NCBI RefSeq assembly: GCF_027533845.1
Contig: NZ_JAPZVN010000008.1
Coordinates: 186,001 to 250,000, forward strand
From: Streptomyces sp. RPT161
GTDB taxonomy: Bacteria; Actinomycetota; Actinomycetes; Streptomycetales; Streptomycetaceae
Length of the DNA stretch: 64,000 nt
Direction: 5' to 3'
How positions within the stretch are numbered: position 1 is the stretch's first letter; each line of letters starts with the position of its first letter. Under the pieces are notes generated by a model. The model was given only the letters and a program-made list of their open reading frames with translations, did no database searches and was not told where the DNA came from. This document shows, piece after piece, positions 26,866-37,498 of this stretch. Both the position numbers and the translations under genes were made by a program.

Positions 26866-28521
26866 ATGTCCATGCTGAGCGGGCTGTACGCGCGCATGCC
26901 GCGCAGGTGGGGGCGGCGCAACCGGAAGCTGTCCAGTCGGATCCTGCTGAGCCAGCTCGCGATCCTCGGGCTGACCAGCACGATCGGCTTCCTGCTGTTC
27001 GCCGTGGCGCAACGCGCCCAGCTGGACCGCGAGTACGAGCGCCGGGCGCTGGCCATCGCGTCCACCACCGCCGCAGAGCCGCAGATCCGGGACGCCATCG
27101 CGTACCGCACCGGGGGCGACATCGTGCAGAGCATCGCCGCGCGGATCCAGAGCGCCTCGCACGCCAGCTATGTGGTGGTGATCGACCGGGACGGCATCCG
27201 GCACTCCCATCCGATGCCCGCCCTGATCGGCGAACCGGTGGCGGAACGGCCGCTGGTGGCGCTCGACGGGCGCGACCACGTGGGCGTCGACCAGGGAATC
27301 ACCGGCCGCTCCGCCAACGGCAAGGCACCGCTGCGCGGGCCCACCGGGGATGTGATCGGCGAGGTGTCGGTGGGCATGCCGGAGAGGGACGTGATCGGCC
27401 AGCTCTGGCGTGAGCTGCCGGTCTTCGGGCTGTTCGCCGCGCTGGCCCTGGCGGTGGGCGTGGCCGCCTCCTCTGTGCTGGCCCGCCGGCTGAAACGGTC
27501 GACTTTCGGCCTGGAGCTGGAGGAGATCGCCGGGCTTCTCCAGGACCGTGAGGCGATGCTGCACGGGATCCGCGAGGGCGTGATCGGCTTCGACCGGCAG
27601 GGCCGGGTCACCGTGGTCAACGACGAGGCGCGGCGGCTGCTCGGCCTCGGCACGGCGCTCGGCTCCCGGCTGTCCGACGTACTGCCCGACGGGCGGCTGC
27701 GCCGCGCCCTGGACGGCACGCTGACCGGCGCCGACCTGACCGTGGTGACCGACAGCCACTGCCTGGCGGTCAACCGGATGCCGGTCACGCTGCGCGGCCA
27801 TGAGCTGGGCGCGGTGGTGACGGTCCGGGACCGTACCGAACTGGTGGGGCTGCTGCGGGAGTTGGACTCGGTGCGCGGACTGACCGACGCGCTGCGCGCA
27901 CAGCAGCACGAGTTCTCCAACCGCATGCACACCCTGGCCGGTCTGCTGGAACTGGGCGAGCACGAGGCGGCGTTCGCCTACGCGGTGGAATCGGCGGGCG
28001 CCGAACCGGCGCTGGCCGAATCCATACGGTCCCGGATCGGCAACCCGCTGATGGTCGGACTGCTGACGGCGAAGACCACGGTGGCGGCGGAGCGCGGGGT
28101 ACGCCTCGTCCTGAGTGAGGACTCCCGACTCGGCGAGCAGCCGGCGCACCTGGACCGGCTGCTGACCATCGTCGGCAACCTGCTGGACAACGCGGTGGAC
28201 GCGGCGGCCTGCGGCGGCACGTCCCCGGCGCGGGTGCGGCTGTCCCTGGTGGAGGACGCGGCGAGGGTGACGGTACGGGTGGCCGACAGCGGGCCGGGCG
28301 TGCCGCCGCGGGCGCGGGCGCGGATCTTCGAGGACGGCTGGTCGACCCGACCGGACCGCGGCACCGCCCGCCGCGGCCTCGGCCTCGCCCTGGTACACCG
28401 GCTGGTGCTGCGGCACGGGGGTTCGATCGAGGTGAGCGAGGGGCCGGGCGCGGTGTTCACGGTGGTGCTGCCGGTGCCCCGCGCGGCGCCCGTGGCGGCG
28501 GCGAAGGGAGCGGGCTGGTGA
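26866..28521 (+). CDS. CitA/DcuS-type sensor histidine kinase
   Basis: This 551-aa membrane kinase has TM1 at about 31-47, an extracytoplasmic CitA-type PAS sensor at 50-180 (dCache-like, VVVIDRDGIRHSHP), TM2 at about 186-205, and a cytoplasmic PAS at 225-330. A SpoB-like dimerisation helix follows with phospho-His348 in RAQQHEFSNRMHTLAGLLELG, then a HATPase domain (NLLDNAVDA, DSGPGVP, GLGLALV). Homologues sense citrate or C4-dicarboxylates. GGGAAGGG lies before the ATG. Its stop overlaps the regulator start (GTGA). Confidence 0.93.
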   Translation: MSMLSGLYARMPRRWGRRNRKLSSRILLSQLAILGLTSTIGFLLFAVAQRAQLDREYERRALAIASTTAAEPQIRDAIAYRTGGDIVQSIAARIQSASHASYVVVIDRDGIRHSHPMPALIGEPVAERPLVALDGRDHVGVDQGITGRSANGKAPLRGPTGDVIGEVSVGMPERDVIGQLWRELPVFGLFAALALAVGVAASSVLARRLKRSTFGLELEEIAGLLQDREAMLHGIREGVIGFDRQGRVTVVNDEARRLLGLGTALGSRLSDVLPDGRLRRALDGTLTGADLTVVTDSHCLAVNRMPVTLRGHELGAVVTVRDRTELVGLLRELDSVRGLTDALRAQQHEFSNRMHTLAGLLELGEHEAAFAYAVESAGAEPALAESIRSRIGNPLMVGLLTAKTTVAAERGVRLVLSEDSRLGEQPAHLDRLLTIVGNLLDNAVDAAACGGTSPARVRLSLVEDAARVTVRVADSGPGVPPRARARIFEDGWSTRPDRGTARRGLGLALVHRLVLRHGGSIEVSEGPGAVFTVVLPVPRAAPVAAAKGAGW

Positions 28522-29219
28522 GCGGGACCGCGATCAGGACGCTGGTGGTGGAGGACGACTTCCGGGTGGGCGGTATCCACACCGCGTATGTGCGGCGGGT
28601 GGCCGGCTTCGAGGTGGTCGGCCAGCCGGGTTCCGTCGACGCCGCGCTCGCCGCCGTCCGGGAGACTCGGCCCGAACTGCTGCTGCTCGACGTGTACCTG
28701 CCGGACGGCAGCGGCCTGGACATCCTGCGGCGGCTCAGCCAGGAGACGGGCGCGCCGCGGCCGGACGCCATCATGACCACGGCGGCCCGGGACGTGGGCT
28801 CGGTCCGCGCGGCGATGCAACTCGGCGCGATCGGCTATCTGGTCAAGCCGTTCGGCTCCGCCGCGCTCGCCGAACGGCTGACCGCGTACCGGGAGCTACG
28901 GCACCGGGTGGACGCGCTCGACCCGGCCGCGGAGGCCGACCAGGCCGATGTGGACGCGCTGTTCAGCGCCGCCCGGCCGAGCGCGCTGCCCTCCGTACCG
29001 GCCAAGGGGCATTCGGCGCCGACCCTCGCCGTGGTACGGGACGCGGTCCGCTCCGCGCGGACCGGCCTGTCGGCGGCCGAGGTCGCCGAGGCCACCGGGG
29101 TGTCCCGCGCGACCGCCCAGCGCTATCTGTCCTACCTGGTACGGGAGGGCATGGCGCGGCTGGAGTTGCGGTACGGGACGACAGGGCGACCGGAACACCG
29201 GTACCGGGTGGGCAGTTGA
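28518..29219 (+). CDS. CitB/DcuR-type response regulator
   Basis: This 233-aa partner of the CitA-like kinase overlaps its gene by 4 bp. The receiver domain has Asp13-Asp14, phospho-acceptor Asp58 in LLLLDVYLP and Lys in YLVKPFG. The C-terminal helix-turn-helix (TGLSAAEVAEATGVSRATAQRYLSYL region, key motif GVSRATAQRYL) is of the CitB type. Likely targets are transporter genes for the sensed carboxylate; both the divergent ABC operon and the tail-to-tail symporter operon are candidates. Confidence 0.93.
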   Translation: MSGTAIRTLVVEDDFRVGGIHTAYVRRVAGFEVVGQPGSVDAALAAVRETRPELLLLDVYLPDGSGLDILRRLSQETGAPRPDAIMTTAARDVGSVRAAMQLGAIGYLVKPFGSAALAERLTAYRELRHRVDALDPAAEADQADVDALFSAARPSALPSVPAKGHSAPTLAVVRDAVRSARTGLSAAEVAEATGVSRATAQRYLSYLVREGMARLELRYGTTGRPEHRYRVGS

Positions 29220-29225
29220 GCCCGG

Positions 29226-30895
<1,670 letters not shown>

Positions 30896-30899
<4 letters not shown>

Positions 30900-31351
30900 C
30901 GCACCCGCTCCTGGGTGTCCCAGCGCAACTCCAGCGCCGCCCGGTCCCGGCGCAGCCGCGCATGCCGCGCGTAGGCCCAGGTCAGCAGGAAGGTCATGGC
31001 GAACTGCGCGAGGCCGGCCAGCATCGCGACATTGACCGCCCCCGCCACGGGACGCCCCATCAGCCCAGGTGCCGTGATCGCCGCCGTCACATACAGCAGG
31101 TAACAGACGAGACACGCCCCCGCCGCCGGAAACGCGAACCGCCGATACCGGCGCCGCACCTCCTGGAACGCCTCCCCGGCCTGCACCTGCCGGTACACCG
31201 CCGTACGGTCGGGCTCCCCCCGCGCCGCCGCACCGGGCTCCGGCCTCTGCGACGGCCCGCCGTGTTCCTCCCACGGGCCGACGGCCAGGGCTTCGGTCCA
31301 GGGGTCCTGCACCCCGAGCCGTACCGCCCCACCACCGTCGTGTACGTCCAC
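30896..31351 (-). CDS. DUF485 membrane protein, symporter partner
   Basis: This 151-aa protein has a hydrophilic N-terminal ~65 residues and two membrane helices. It has the DUF485 signature (YRRFAFPAAGACLVCYLLYV and QFAMTFLLTWAYARHA), as in YjcH that accompanies ActP. It probably supports assembly or activity of the symporter. The GTG at 31351 has AAGGAG exactly 7 nt upstream, which settles the start against a frame opening nine codons earlier. It overlaps the symporter gene by 4 bp. Confidence 0.88.
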
Positions 31352-31449
31352 AGTGAATCTCCTTGAGCCGCACGCCAATTGGCCGTTCGCCCAAGAATGG
31401 GCAGATCCGGAAGCTCCCTCGCCGATAAGACGAAACGTTCACTCCATCA

Positions 31450-31476
31450 GGTGATGAGGTCCGGGACCTCATCACC
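31450..31476. terminator. 27-bp perfect palindrome between two operons
   Basis: Arms 31450-31462 (GGTGATGAGGTCC) and 31464-31476 are perfectly complementary around one central base. It lies between the end of the NarL-type two-component operon and the DUF485 start, about 100 bp upstream of the latter. With no U-tract it may be a terminator of the first operon, an operator of the second, or both. Confidence 0.55.
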
Positions 31477-31521
31477 CCGAGCGGTTCCGAACGCTGTGCC
31501 CCCGGTGTCCACCGCCGCCGC

Positions 31522-32217
31522 TCAGTCCTGCGCGGGCCGCACGATCCCGTGCCGGAACGCGTACCGCACCGCCTGCGCCCGGTCCCGGGCCCCGATCTTC
31601 GAGAACAGGTTGTTGATATGGGTCTTGACCGTGGCCGGGCTGACGTAGAGCGTCGCGGCGATCTCCGTGTTGGACAGGCCCTCCGCCACCAGCGCCAGTA
31701 CCTGCGCCTCGCGTCCGGTCAGCCCGTCCGGCAGCTCCTCCGGCGCCCCGCGCGCTGGGCCGACCGCCCGCGCGACCACCGGGCCGCCCTGGGCCAGCCG
31801 CTCCAGCAGGCGGCGCTGCACCTTCGGCGACAGTCCCGCCTGGCCCGACATCACATCCTCGATGGCCCGCAGGATCTCCTCGCCGCCCGCGTCCTTGGTC
31901 AGATAGCCGCGCGCCCCCGCCTCCAACGCCGGAAAGAGCGAATCGTCATCGGCGAACGTCGTCAGCACCACCACCTGGGTGTCCGGATGGTCGCGCCGGA
32001 TCCTGCGAGTGGCCTCCGCCCCGTCGCAGCGGGGCATCCGCAGATCCATCAGCACCACGTCCGGGGCCGTCTCCGCCACCAGCCGCACCGCCTCCTCCCC
32101 ATCGGCCGCCGCTCCCACCACTTCCAGCCCGGGCAGCAGCCCGAGCAGCATCACGATGCCCTCCCGCACCACGGTCTGGTCATCGGCCACCACCACACGT
32201 GTCGCTCGCCCGGCCAT
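31522..32217 (-). CDS. NarL/FixJ-type response regulator
   Basis: The regulator is 231 aa from the ATG at 32217; an overlapping GTG adds one residue. The receiver domain has Asp12-Asp13, phospho-acceptor Asp58 in DVVLMDLRMP and Lys in YLTKDAGG. The C-terminal LuxR-type helix-turn-helix is complete (LTGREAQVLALVAEGLSNTEIA, key motif TGREAQVL; VSPATVKTHINNL). It is coupled to the kinase gene, whose stop overlaps the start. It probably binds its own promoter region, where repeated GGGTGGAGA boxes are seen. Confidence 0.93.
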   Translation of the reverse strand: MAGRATRVVVADDQTVVREGIVMLLGLLPGLEVVGAAADGEEAVRLVAETAPDVVLMDLRMPRCDGAEATRRIRRDHPDTQVVVLTTFADDDSLFPALEAGARGYLTKDAGGEEILRAIEDVMSGQAGLSPKVQRRLLERLAQGGPVVARAVGPARGAPEELPDGLTGREAQVLALVAEGLSNTEIAATLYVSPATVKTHINNLFSKIGARDRAQAVRYAFRHGIVRPAQD

Positions 32218-33392
32218 CACGCCGGCACCCGCAGTCGCACCACGAACCCCTCCTCGGCCGGTCCCGCCTCCAGCGTGCCGCCGAGCAACTCGGCGCGTTC
32301 ACGCATTCCCAGCAGACCGTAGCCTCCTCCCGAGCCACCGAGTTCGCCGTTATCCACAGGCTCGTTATCCACAGGCCGTCCGCCGAAGTCGCGGACTTCC
32401 AACTCCACTTCCCCCGGCAGATAGTCGAGCCGGATCGCCACCTTCGCCCCCGGCGCGTGCTTGCGCGCGTTGGTCACCGCCTCCTGGGCCACCCTCCGCA
32501 CGGCGAGCCCAGCCTCCGCCGGCAGATCCCTGCGCTCGCCCTCGATCCGCAGCCGGGCGCCCTCGGAGTCCACCAGCTCGCGCAGGAAGTCCTCCGCCGG
32601 TGTCATCTCACCGCGCAGCGCCGACAGCGCCTGCCGGGTCTCGGCCAGGCCCTGGCGCGCCATCCGGCGAGCCGACACCACCCGGTCCAGCACCTCGCCC
32701 CGATCGCCGCCCCGCTCGATGAGCAGCCGGGCCGCCTCCAGATGCACCATCTGCGCCGAAAGGCTGTGCGCCAGCACATCGTGGATCTCCCGGGCGATCC
32801 GGCCTCGTTCGCGCAGCGCCGCCGTCTCCGCCTCGGCGGCGCGAGCGGCCCGCTCCTGGGCCAGCAGCCGCTGGGTGTTGCCCCGGGCCTCCTTGTCCAA
32901 CCGCACCACATAACCCACCAGGCCGAGCCCCGCGGCGGTGAACGCCGTGGTCAGCCAGTTGTCCCGGCTCGCCAGCAGCGCGTACGCCCCCAGGGCGGCG
33001 CTGGTGAGCGGGATCGCCACGGCCAGTGGCAGCCGCTCCATCGCCAGGATCGCGCAGGCGCACCACAAGACGGTGGCGGCGTACCCCGCATGCTGGCTCT
33101 GCGCGGCGAACGCTCCGGCGAACAGCAATCCCAGCAGCCCCAAGGCGGGCCAGATCCGGTGCTCCACGGTGACCCGCATCAGGCCCCACACCACCAGGAC
33201 GGCCGCCGCGACCGCGAGCGTCACCCACACCGGACGCCAGCCGTGGATCCGCCCGTTGGCGAACGCCCCCCACAGCACTCCGGCCACGATCAGCAGCCGC
33301 ATCGCCCAGCCGAGCACCCGGTGCGCCGTCGTCCTGCTCTCCCAGGACAGGGCCTCCTTGGAGGGCCAGGCTGTCCAGAAGCTGAGCGGCAC
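32217..33392 (-). CDS. NarL-family sensor histidine kinase (HisKA_3)
   Basis: This 391-aa kinase has an N-terminal membrane domain of five or six short helices with hardly any extracytoplasmic loops, so it probably senses in or at the membrane. A coiled region and a HisKA_3 dimerisation domain follow, with His204 in RIAREIHDVLAHSLSAQ, then a HATPase domain (EAVTNARKHA, GYGLLGMRERAELLGG). The GTG at 33392 has AAGGAG 6 nt upstream. The codons for PVDNEPVDN contain two perfect TTATCCACA sequences, which are DnaA-box matches inside the gene. It is cotranscribed with the DUF1453-like gene (26 bp) and the regulator. Confidence 0.92.
   Translation of the reverse strand: MPLSFWTAWPSKEALSWESRTTAHRVLGWAMRLLIVAGVLWGAFANGRIHGWRPVWVTLAVAAAVLVVWGLMRVTVEHRIWPALGLLGLLFAGAFAAQSQHAGYAATVLWCACAILAMERLPLAVAIPLTSAALGAYALLASRDNWLTTAFTAAGLGLVGYVVRLDKEARGNTQRLLAQERAARAAEAETAALRERGRIAREIHDVLAHSLSAQMVHLEAARLLIERGGDRGEVLDRVVSARRMARQGLAETRQALSALRGEMTPAEDFLRELVDSEGARLRIEGERRDLPAEAGLAVRRVAQEAVTNARKHAPGAKVAIRLDYLPGEVELEVRDFGGRPVDNEPVDNGELGGSGGGYGLLGMRERAELLGGTLEAGPAEEGFVVRLRVPA
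32350..32373 (+). repeat. Two perfect TTATCCACA (DnaA-box) sequences in a kinase gene
   Basis: TTATCCACA occurs at 32350-32358 and again at 32365-32373, a 15-bp direct repeat encoding the duplicated tetrapeptide PVDN. The 9-mer is the strict E. coli DnaA consensus; Streptomyces prefers TTGTCCACA but accepts this form. It may be a chance result of the peptide repeat. Confidence 0.5.
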
Positions 33393-33418
33393 GTGGGCTC
33401 CTTCCGCCGTGTACGCCG

Positions 33419-33907
33419 TCACGGTGCGGCGGCGGTGACGCGGTACGCGGGCTCCAGCTCACGGGCCCGCCACATCACCAAACCGGTCCGGACCAGCAAC
33501 GTCGCCGCCAACGCCAGCATCGTCGCTCCGCTGCCCTGGTGCACGCCCAGCACCGCGCCCACGGCGGCCAGGCCTATTCGCAGCAGCACCCCGCCCGTCC
33601 AGGCTGCCGTGGTCGCCTTGGCGCCCCTGGCCCACACCGAGCCGTCGGCCTCCCGCCACAGCCGGGTGGTGTACGCCCACACCGCGCCCATGCCCAGCCC
33701 CACCACTATCTCGGCGGCCAGCAGACCCACCGACAGCGCCACATGGCGGTTGTCGACCACACCGCCGTTGCGCACCGAGAGGACGACCAGAACCACCGGA
33801 AGGATCCACCAGCGAGCGCTGTCGGCCACCTTCTGCGGCCTGAGCTGGCGTGCCAGCACCAGCACGACCACCGCGATGATCACCGCGACATCGGTAAGAC
33901 CGGACAT
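33419..33907 (-). CDS. DUF1453/CcdC-like membrane protein
   Basis: This 162-aa protein has four or five transmembrane helices (DVAVIIAVVVLVLARQLRPQ at the start) and the DUF1453 pattern of Arg/Lys-rich short loops. It is the first gene of a three-gene operon with a NarL-type kinase and regulator. The GGAGG ribosome site is 8 nt before the ATG. It may be an accessory sensor or the controlled function of this signalling system. Three GGGTGGAGA boxes lie about 100 bp upstream. Confidence 0.82.
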   Translation of the reverse strand: MSGLTDVAVIIAVVVLVLARQLRPQKVADSARWWILPVVLVVLSVRNGGVVDNRHVALSVGLLAAEIVVGLGMGAVWAYTTRLWREADGSVWARGAKATTAAWTGGVLLRIGLAAVGAVLGVHQGSGATMLALAATLLVRTGLVMWRARELEPAYRVTAAAP

Positions 33908-34005
33908 GGGAAACGCCTCCGAACTGCGAGGAACCTCGAGAAAACCAGACGCTTACGACGGTAGAGATCCGTCGTTTCCCGCGGATCGGATCCAGGGTTG
34001 AACCT

Positions 34006-34039
34006 GGGTGGAGATCGCCTCTCCACCCACGGGTGGAGA
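34006..34039. promoter_or_regulatory. Three GGGTGGAGA boxes upstream of the DUF1453/kinase/regulator operon
   Basis: GGGTGGAGA occurs at 34006-34014 and 34031-34039 in direct orientation, and inverted (TCTCCACCC) at 34020-34028 between them. The array lies 99-132 bp upstream of the operon's first ATG. Such an array fits a LuxR-type regulator bound as two or more dimers; autoregulation by the operon's own regulator is the simplest reading. Confidence 0.5.
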
Positions 34040-34102
34040 AACGCCCAGACCGGGGGCACGCGGTCACGGAAGGCGGCGGGGCCCGGCCGTGGAGGACGAG
34101 AC

Positions 34103-34124
34103 GCCCCGCCGCGCAAGGCGGGGC
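34103..34124. terminator. GC hairpin between the two-component operon and the GNAT gene
   Basis: GCCCCGCC (34103-34110) pairs with GGCGGGGC (34117-34124) around GCGCAA. It is located downstream of the leftward GNAT gene, so it probably ends that transcript. Confidence 0.55.
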
Positions 34125-34199
34125 ACGCTGCCGGGGGACGCGGCGGCATCCGGAGCGGCCAGCGGAGCCTCACCGGGGAAGAAACGATCAACCACGCGG

Positions 34200-35180
34200 C
34201 TACCCACCGGGGAGGACACGCACATACCTCGTCTCGATGGCGCACTGCCGGTAGCCGAACCACGCGTTGACGGCCAGCATCGGCCCGTTGCCGGTGTCGT
34301 TGGCCGTGAACGCCTCGGCATAACCCGCCGCCCGTGCCCGGTGCAGCGAGGTGGCCTTCGCCAACTTCGCCAGCCCCCGGCCGCGCCACGCCCGCCGTGT
34401 TCCGGTCATCCCCGACAGATACCGGCGGCGGCCGTCGGTGTGCGCCATGCTGAAGGCGGCGACGGTCCCGTCCGCCACCACGGCGATCGTCAACTCCCGG
34501 TCCAAATCAGGCGAGTTCCAGTACTGGGCGAGCCACTGCGCGTACCCGATCCCGTCACACGACGCGTCGCTGGGTTCGTCCGCCGCCGCCTCCGCGTCCG
34601 CCTCGTACAGCGGTCGCGGATCGTCCGCGAAGTCCGCGCCGGTGCGCAGCTCGTACCCGTGGGGAACTTCGGGGACGGCGGGCAGCGTGCCGTCCGTCAG
34701 ATCCAGGCGCTGGAAGCTGGCCGAGCGGCCCGGGCGGTAGCCGCGCCGGCGTGCGAAGTCCAGCGACGTCTCGTCGCCGACGACCCAGGCGAACACGGTG
34801 TCCGCCCCCTGGCCCGCGAGGTACTCCTCGGCGGCGCTGAGCAGGGCGCTGCCCACCCCCCGCCGACGCACCTCGGGAAGCACTTGGAGGTTCGCGAACG
34901 CCTGCCCCGGAACGCTGTTCTCGTAGATCAACCCGGTGGCGGCGATTCCGACCACTCGGCGGCCGGTCCCCGCCGCGCCGTCAACCGCCCTTCCGCGAGG
35001 GGAGTTTCGCTCGTGCCGGACCTCGGCGACGAGCATCCGGTACCGCTGGTCGGCGGGCGCCTCAGCGGCGCGCCAGGCCATGGTCTGCGGTGTCGAGACC
35101 AGATAGGGCGCAACGATGTCACGCACCTCGGCGGCGGCCTCGGCGTCAGCGGGTCGGAAGGGGCGGATGGTCAGCTCCAT
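34200..35180 (-). CDS. Tandem GNAT-domain acetyltransferase
   Basis: This 326-aa protein has two GNAT modules. The N-terminal one (about 1-155) holds the acetyl-CoA loop in VLPEVRRRGVGSALL. The C-terminal one (about 165-326) has a weaker loop (TRRAWRGRGLAKLAK). Double-GNAT proteins of this kind acylate small molecules such as mycothiol precursors or antibiotics; this one lacks features that pin the substrate. The ATG start at MELTIRPFRPAD is the conserved beginning. Confidence 0.85.
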   Translation of the reverse strand: MELTIRPFRPADAEAAAEVRDIVAPYLVSTPQTMAWRAAEAPADQRYRMLVAEVRHERNSPRGRAVDGAAGTGRRVVGIAATGLIYENSVPGQAFANLQVLPEVRRRGVGSALLSAAEEYLAGQGADTVFAWVVGDETSLDFARRRGYRPGRSASFQRLDLTDGTLPAVPEVPHGYELRTGADFADDPRPLYEADAEAAADEPSDASCDGIGYAQWLAQYWNSPDLDRELTIAVVADGTVAAFSMAHTDGRRRYLSGMTGTRRAWRGRGLAKLAKATSLHRARAAGYAEAFTANDTGNGPMLAVNAWFGYRQCAIETRYVRVLPGG

Positions 35181-35246
35181 GACGGCGCACGGTACGCCCC
35201 GGAGCCTCCCATCCGCCTCCCGTTTTCCGCTGACCGATGTCTGCGG

Positions 35247-37367
35247 TCACACGTCGATGCGCGAACGGTCCAGTGTGGCCGCGGAGTTGGTGATGAACTC
35301 CTTGCGCGGCGCCACCTCGTTGCCCATCAGCAGTTCGAAGACGCGCTCGGCGGCCTCCAGGTCGCCGATGTTGATCCGGCGCAGGGTGCGGTGGCGCGGG
35401 TCCATGGTGGTCTCCGCGAGCTGGTCGGCGTCCATCTCACCGAGCCCCTTGTAGCGCTGGATGCTGTCCTTGTAGCGGACGTTGCGGCGCTGGAGGTCCA
35501 GCAGGGTCTGCCGCAGCTCGGTGTCCGAGTAGGTGTAGATGTACTTGTCCTGCCCCTTCTTGGGGTTGGTCAGCTCGATGCGGTGCAGCGGCGGCACCGC
35601 GGAGAAGACCCGGCCCTCCTCCACCATCGGGCGCATGTAGCGCTGGAAGAGGGTGAGCAGCAGGGTGCGGATGTGGGCGCCGTCGACATCGGCGTCCGCG
35701 AGGAAGATGACCTTCCCGTAGCGGGCCTGGTTGATGTCGAAGGTGCGTCCCGAACCGGCACCTATGACCTGGATGATCGCCCCGCACTCGGCGTTCTTCA
35801 GCATGTCCGAGACGGACGACTTCTGAACGTTGAGGATCTTGCCGCGGATCGGCAGCAGCGCCTGGAACTCCGAGTTCCGCGCCACCTTGGCGGTGCCGAG
35901 CGCCGAGTCGCCCTCGACGATGAACAGTTCGGTGCGGTCGACGTCGTCGCTGCGGCAGTCGGCGAGCTTCGCCGGGAGCGAGGAGGACTCCAGCGCGGTC
36001 TTGCGGCGCTGCGCCTCCTTGTGCTGGCGGGCCGCGATACGGGTGCGGGCAGCGGCGACGACCTTCTCCAGCACCGCGCGGGCCTGCTGCTTGTCGTCCC
36101 GCTTGGTGGAGGTCAAGAACGCCTTGAGCTCCTTGGCCACCACGTTCGCCACGATCCGGGAGGCGGCGGAGGTGCCCAGGACCTCCTTGGTCTGGCCCTC
36201 GAACTGCGGTTCGGCGAGCCGGACGGTGACCACCGCCGTCAGACCCTCCATCGCGTCGTCCTTGACCACGTCGTCCTCGGCGACGCGCAGCAGCTTCGTG
36301 GCGCGCAGCACGTCGTTGACGGTCCGGGCGATGGAGCGCTCGAAGCCCGACACATGGGTGCCGCCCTTGGGGGTGGCGATGATGTTGACGAAGGAGCGCA
36401 GGGTGGTGTCGTAGCCCGCGCCCCAGCGCAGTGCGATGTCGACGCCGAGCTGGCGGGTGACCTCGGTGGGCGTCATGTGGCCGCGCTCGTCGAGCACCGG
36501 CACGGTCTCCTTGAACGTGCCCTCGCCGCGCAGCCGCAGCACGTCGCAGATGGCCTTGTCGGGCGCCAGGTACTCGCAGAACTCGCTGATGCCGCCGTCG
36601 AAGTGGAATACCTCCTCGGCCGGAGCGCCCTCGTCCAGACCGCGCTCGTCCCGTACGACGATGGTCAGTCCCGGTACGAGGAACGCGGTCTGGCGGGCGC
36701 GCTGGTGGAGGTTCTCCAGAGAGAGCTTGGCGTCCTTGAGGAAGATCTGGCGGTCGGCCCAGTAGCGGACCCGGGTGCCGGTGCGGTTCTTGGTGATCTT
36801 CTTGGCCTTGCGCAGGCCGCTGCCCGGGTCGAACGGGGCGTCGGGCCCGGACTCGGTGAAGATGCCGGGCACGCCGCGGCGGAAGCTGATGGCGTGGGTG
36901 TGGCCGCTGCGGTCGACCTCGACGTCCAGCCGGGCGCTCAGCGCGTTGACCACGGAGGCGCCGACGCCGTGCAGACCGCCGGAGGCGGCGTAGGACCCGC
37001 CACCGAACTTGCCGCCCGCGTGCAGCTTGGTCATGACGACCTCGACGCCGGACAGGCCGGTCTTGGGCTCCACGTCCACCGGGATGCCGCGACCGTTGTC
37101 CCGGACCTCGACGGATCCGTCGTCGTGCAGGACGACCTCGATATGGTCGCAGTAGCCGCCCAGCGCCTCGTCGACGGAGTTGTCGATGATCTCCCACAGG
37201 CAGTGCATCAGACCGCGGCTGTCGGTCGAGCCGATGTACATGCCAGGGCGCTTGCGGACGGCCTCCAGACCCTCGAGGACGAGCAGGTGCCGCGCGGTGT
37301 AGTTCGAGCCGTCGCGGTCCGCGCCGCTGAGCAGGGCGGTGGACGGCGCTGATGTGTCGGCGGTCAC
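35247..37367 (-). CDS. parE: DNA topoisomerase IV subunit B (ParE)
   Basis: This is the ATPase subunit of topoisomerase IV, 706 aa. The GHKL ATPase motif EIIDNSVDEAL is at 59-69, followed by NGRGIPVD and GGLHGVGASVVNALS. The transducer domain follows, then the TOPRIM domain with Glu485 in VEGDSAL and the metal pair in FLADADVDGAHI. The GTG at 37367 has GAGGAG 8 nt upstream, whereas a frame nine codons longer has none. A LexA-like sequence lies 132 bp upstream of the start. The gene has the size and motifs of Streptomyces ParE and is separate from parC. Confidence 0.95.
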   Translation of the reverse strand: MTADTSAPSTALLSGADRDGSNYTARHLLVLEGLEAVRKRPGMYIGSTDSRGLMHCLWEIIDNSVDEALGGYCDHIEVVLHDDGSVEVRDNGRGIPVDVEPKTGLSGVEVVMTKLHAGGKFGGGSYAASGGLHGVGASVVNALSARLDVEVDRSGHTHAISFRRGVPGIFTESGPDAPFDPGSGLRKAKKITKNRTGTRVRYWADRQIFLKDAKLSLENLHQRARQTAFLVPGLTIVVRDERGLDEGAPAEEVFHFDGGISEFCEYLAPDKAICDVLRLRGEGTFKETVPVLDERGHMTPTEVTRQLGVDIALRWGAGYDTTLRSFVNIIATPKGGTHVSGFERSIARTVNDVLRATKLLRVAEDDVVKDDAMEGLTAVVTVRLAEPQFEGQTKEVLGTSAASRIVANVVAKELKAFLTSTKRDDKQQARAVLEKVVAAARTRIAARQHKEAQRRKTALESSSLPAKLADCRSDDVDRTELFIVEGDSALGTAKVARNSEFQALLPIRGKILNVQKSSVSDMLKNAECGAIIQVIGAGSGRTFDINQARYGKVIFLADADVDGAHIRTLLLTLFQRYMRPMVEEGRVFSAVPPLHRIELTNPKKGQDKYIYTYSDTELRQTLLDLQRRNVRYKDSIQRYKGLGEMDADQLAETTMDPRHRTLRRINIGDLEAAERVFELLMGNEVAPRKEFITNSAATLDRSRIDV

Positions 37368-37498
37368 GCGGGCAGCTCCTCGCAGTTCTTGCAACCGTTT
37401 CCGGTGTGGGCAGTTGTGGTTGTTCGCCGACGAGAGTACCGATGCCCGGCGGGGCGACCTCGCCGCGACCCGGTTTCGCCGTTTATGCTAGCCCGACA

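Noticed and set aside
34008-37352. An 1114-codon open frame antisense to parE and the GNAT gene
   Set aside because: Shadow of parE third-position GC bias; no domain, no start signal.
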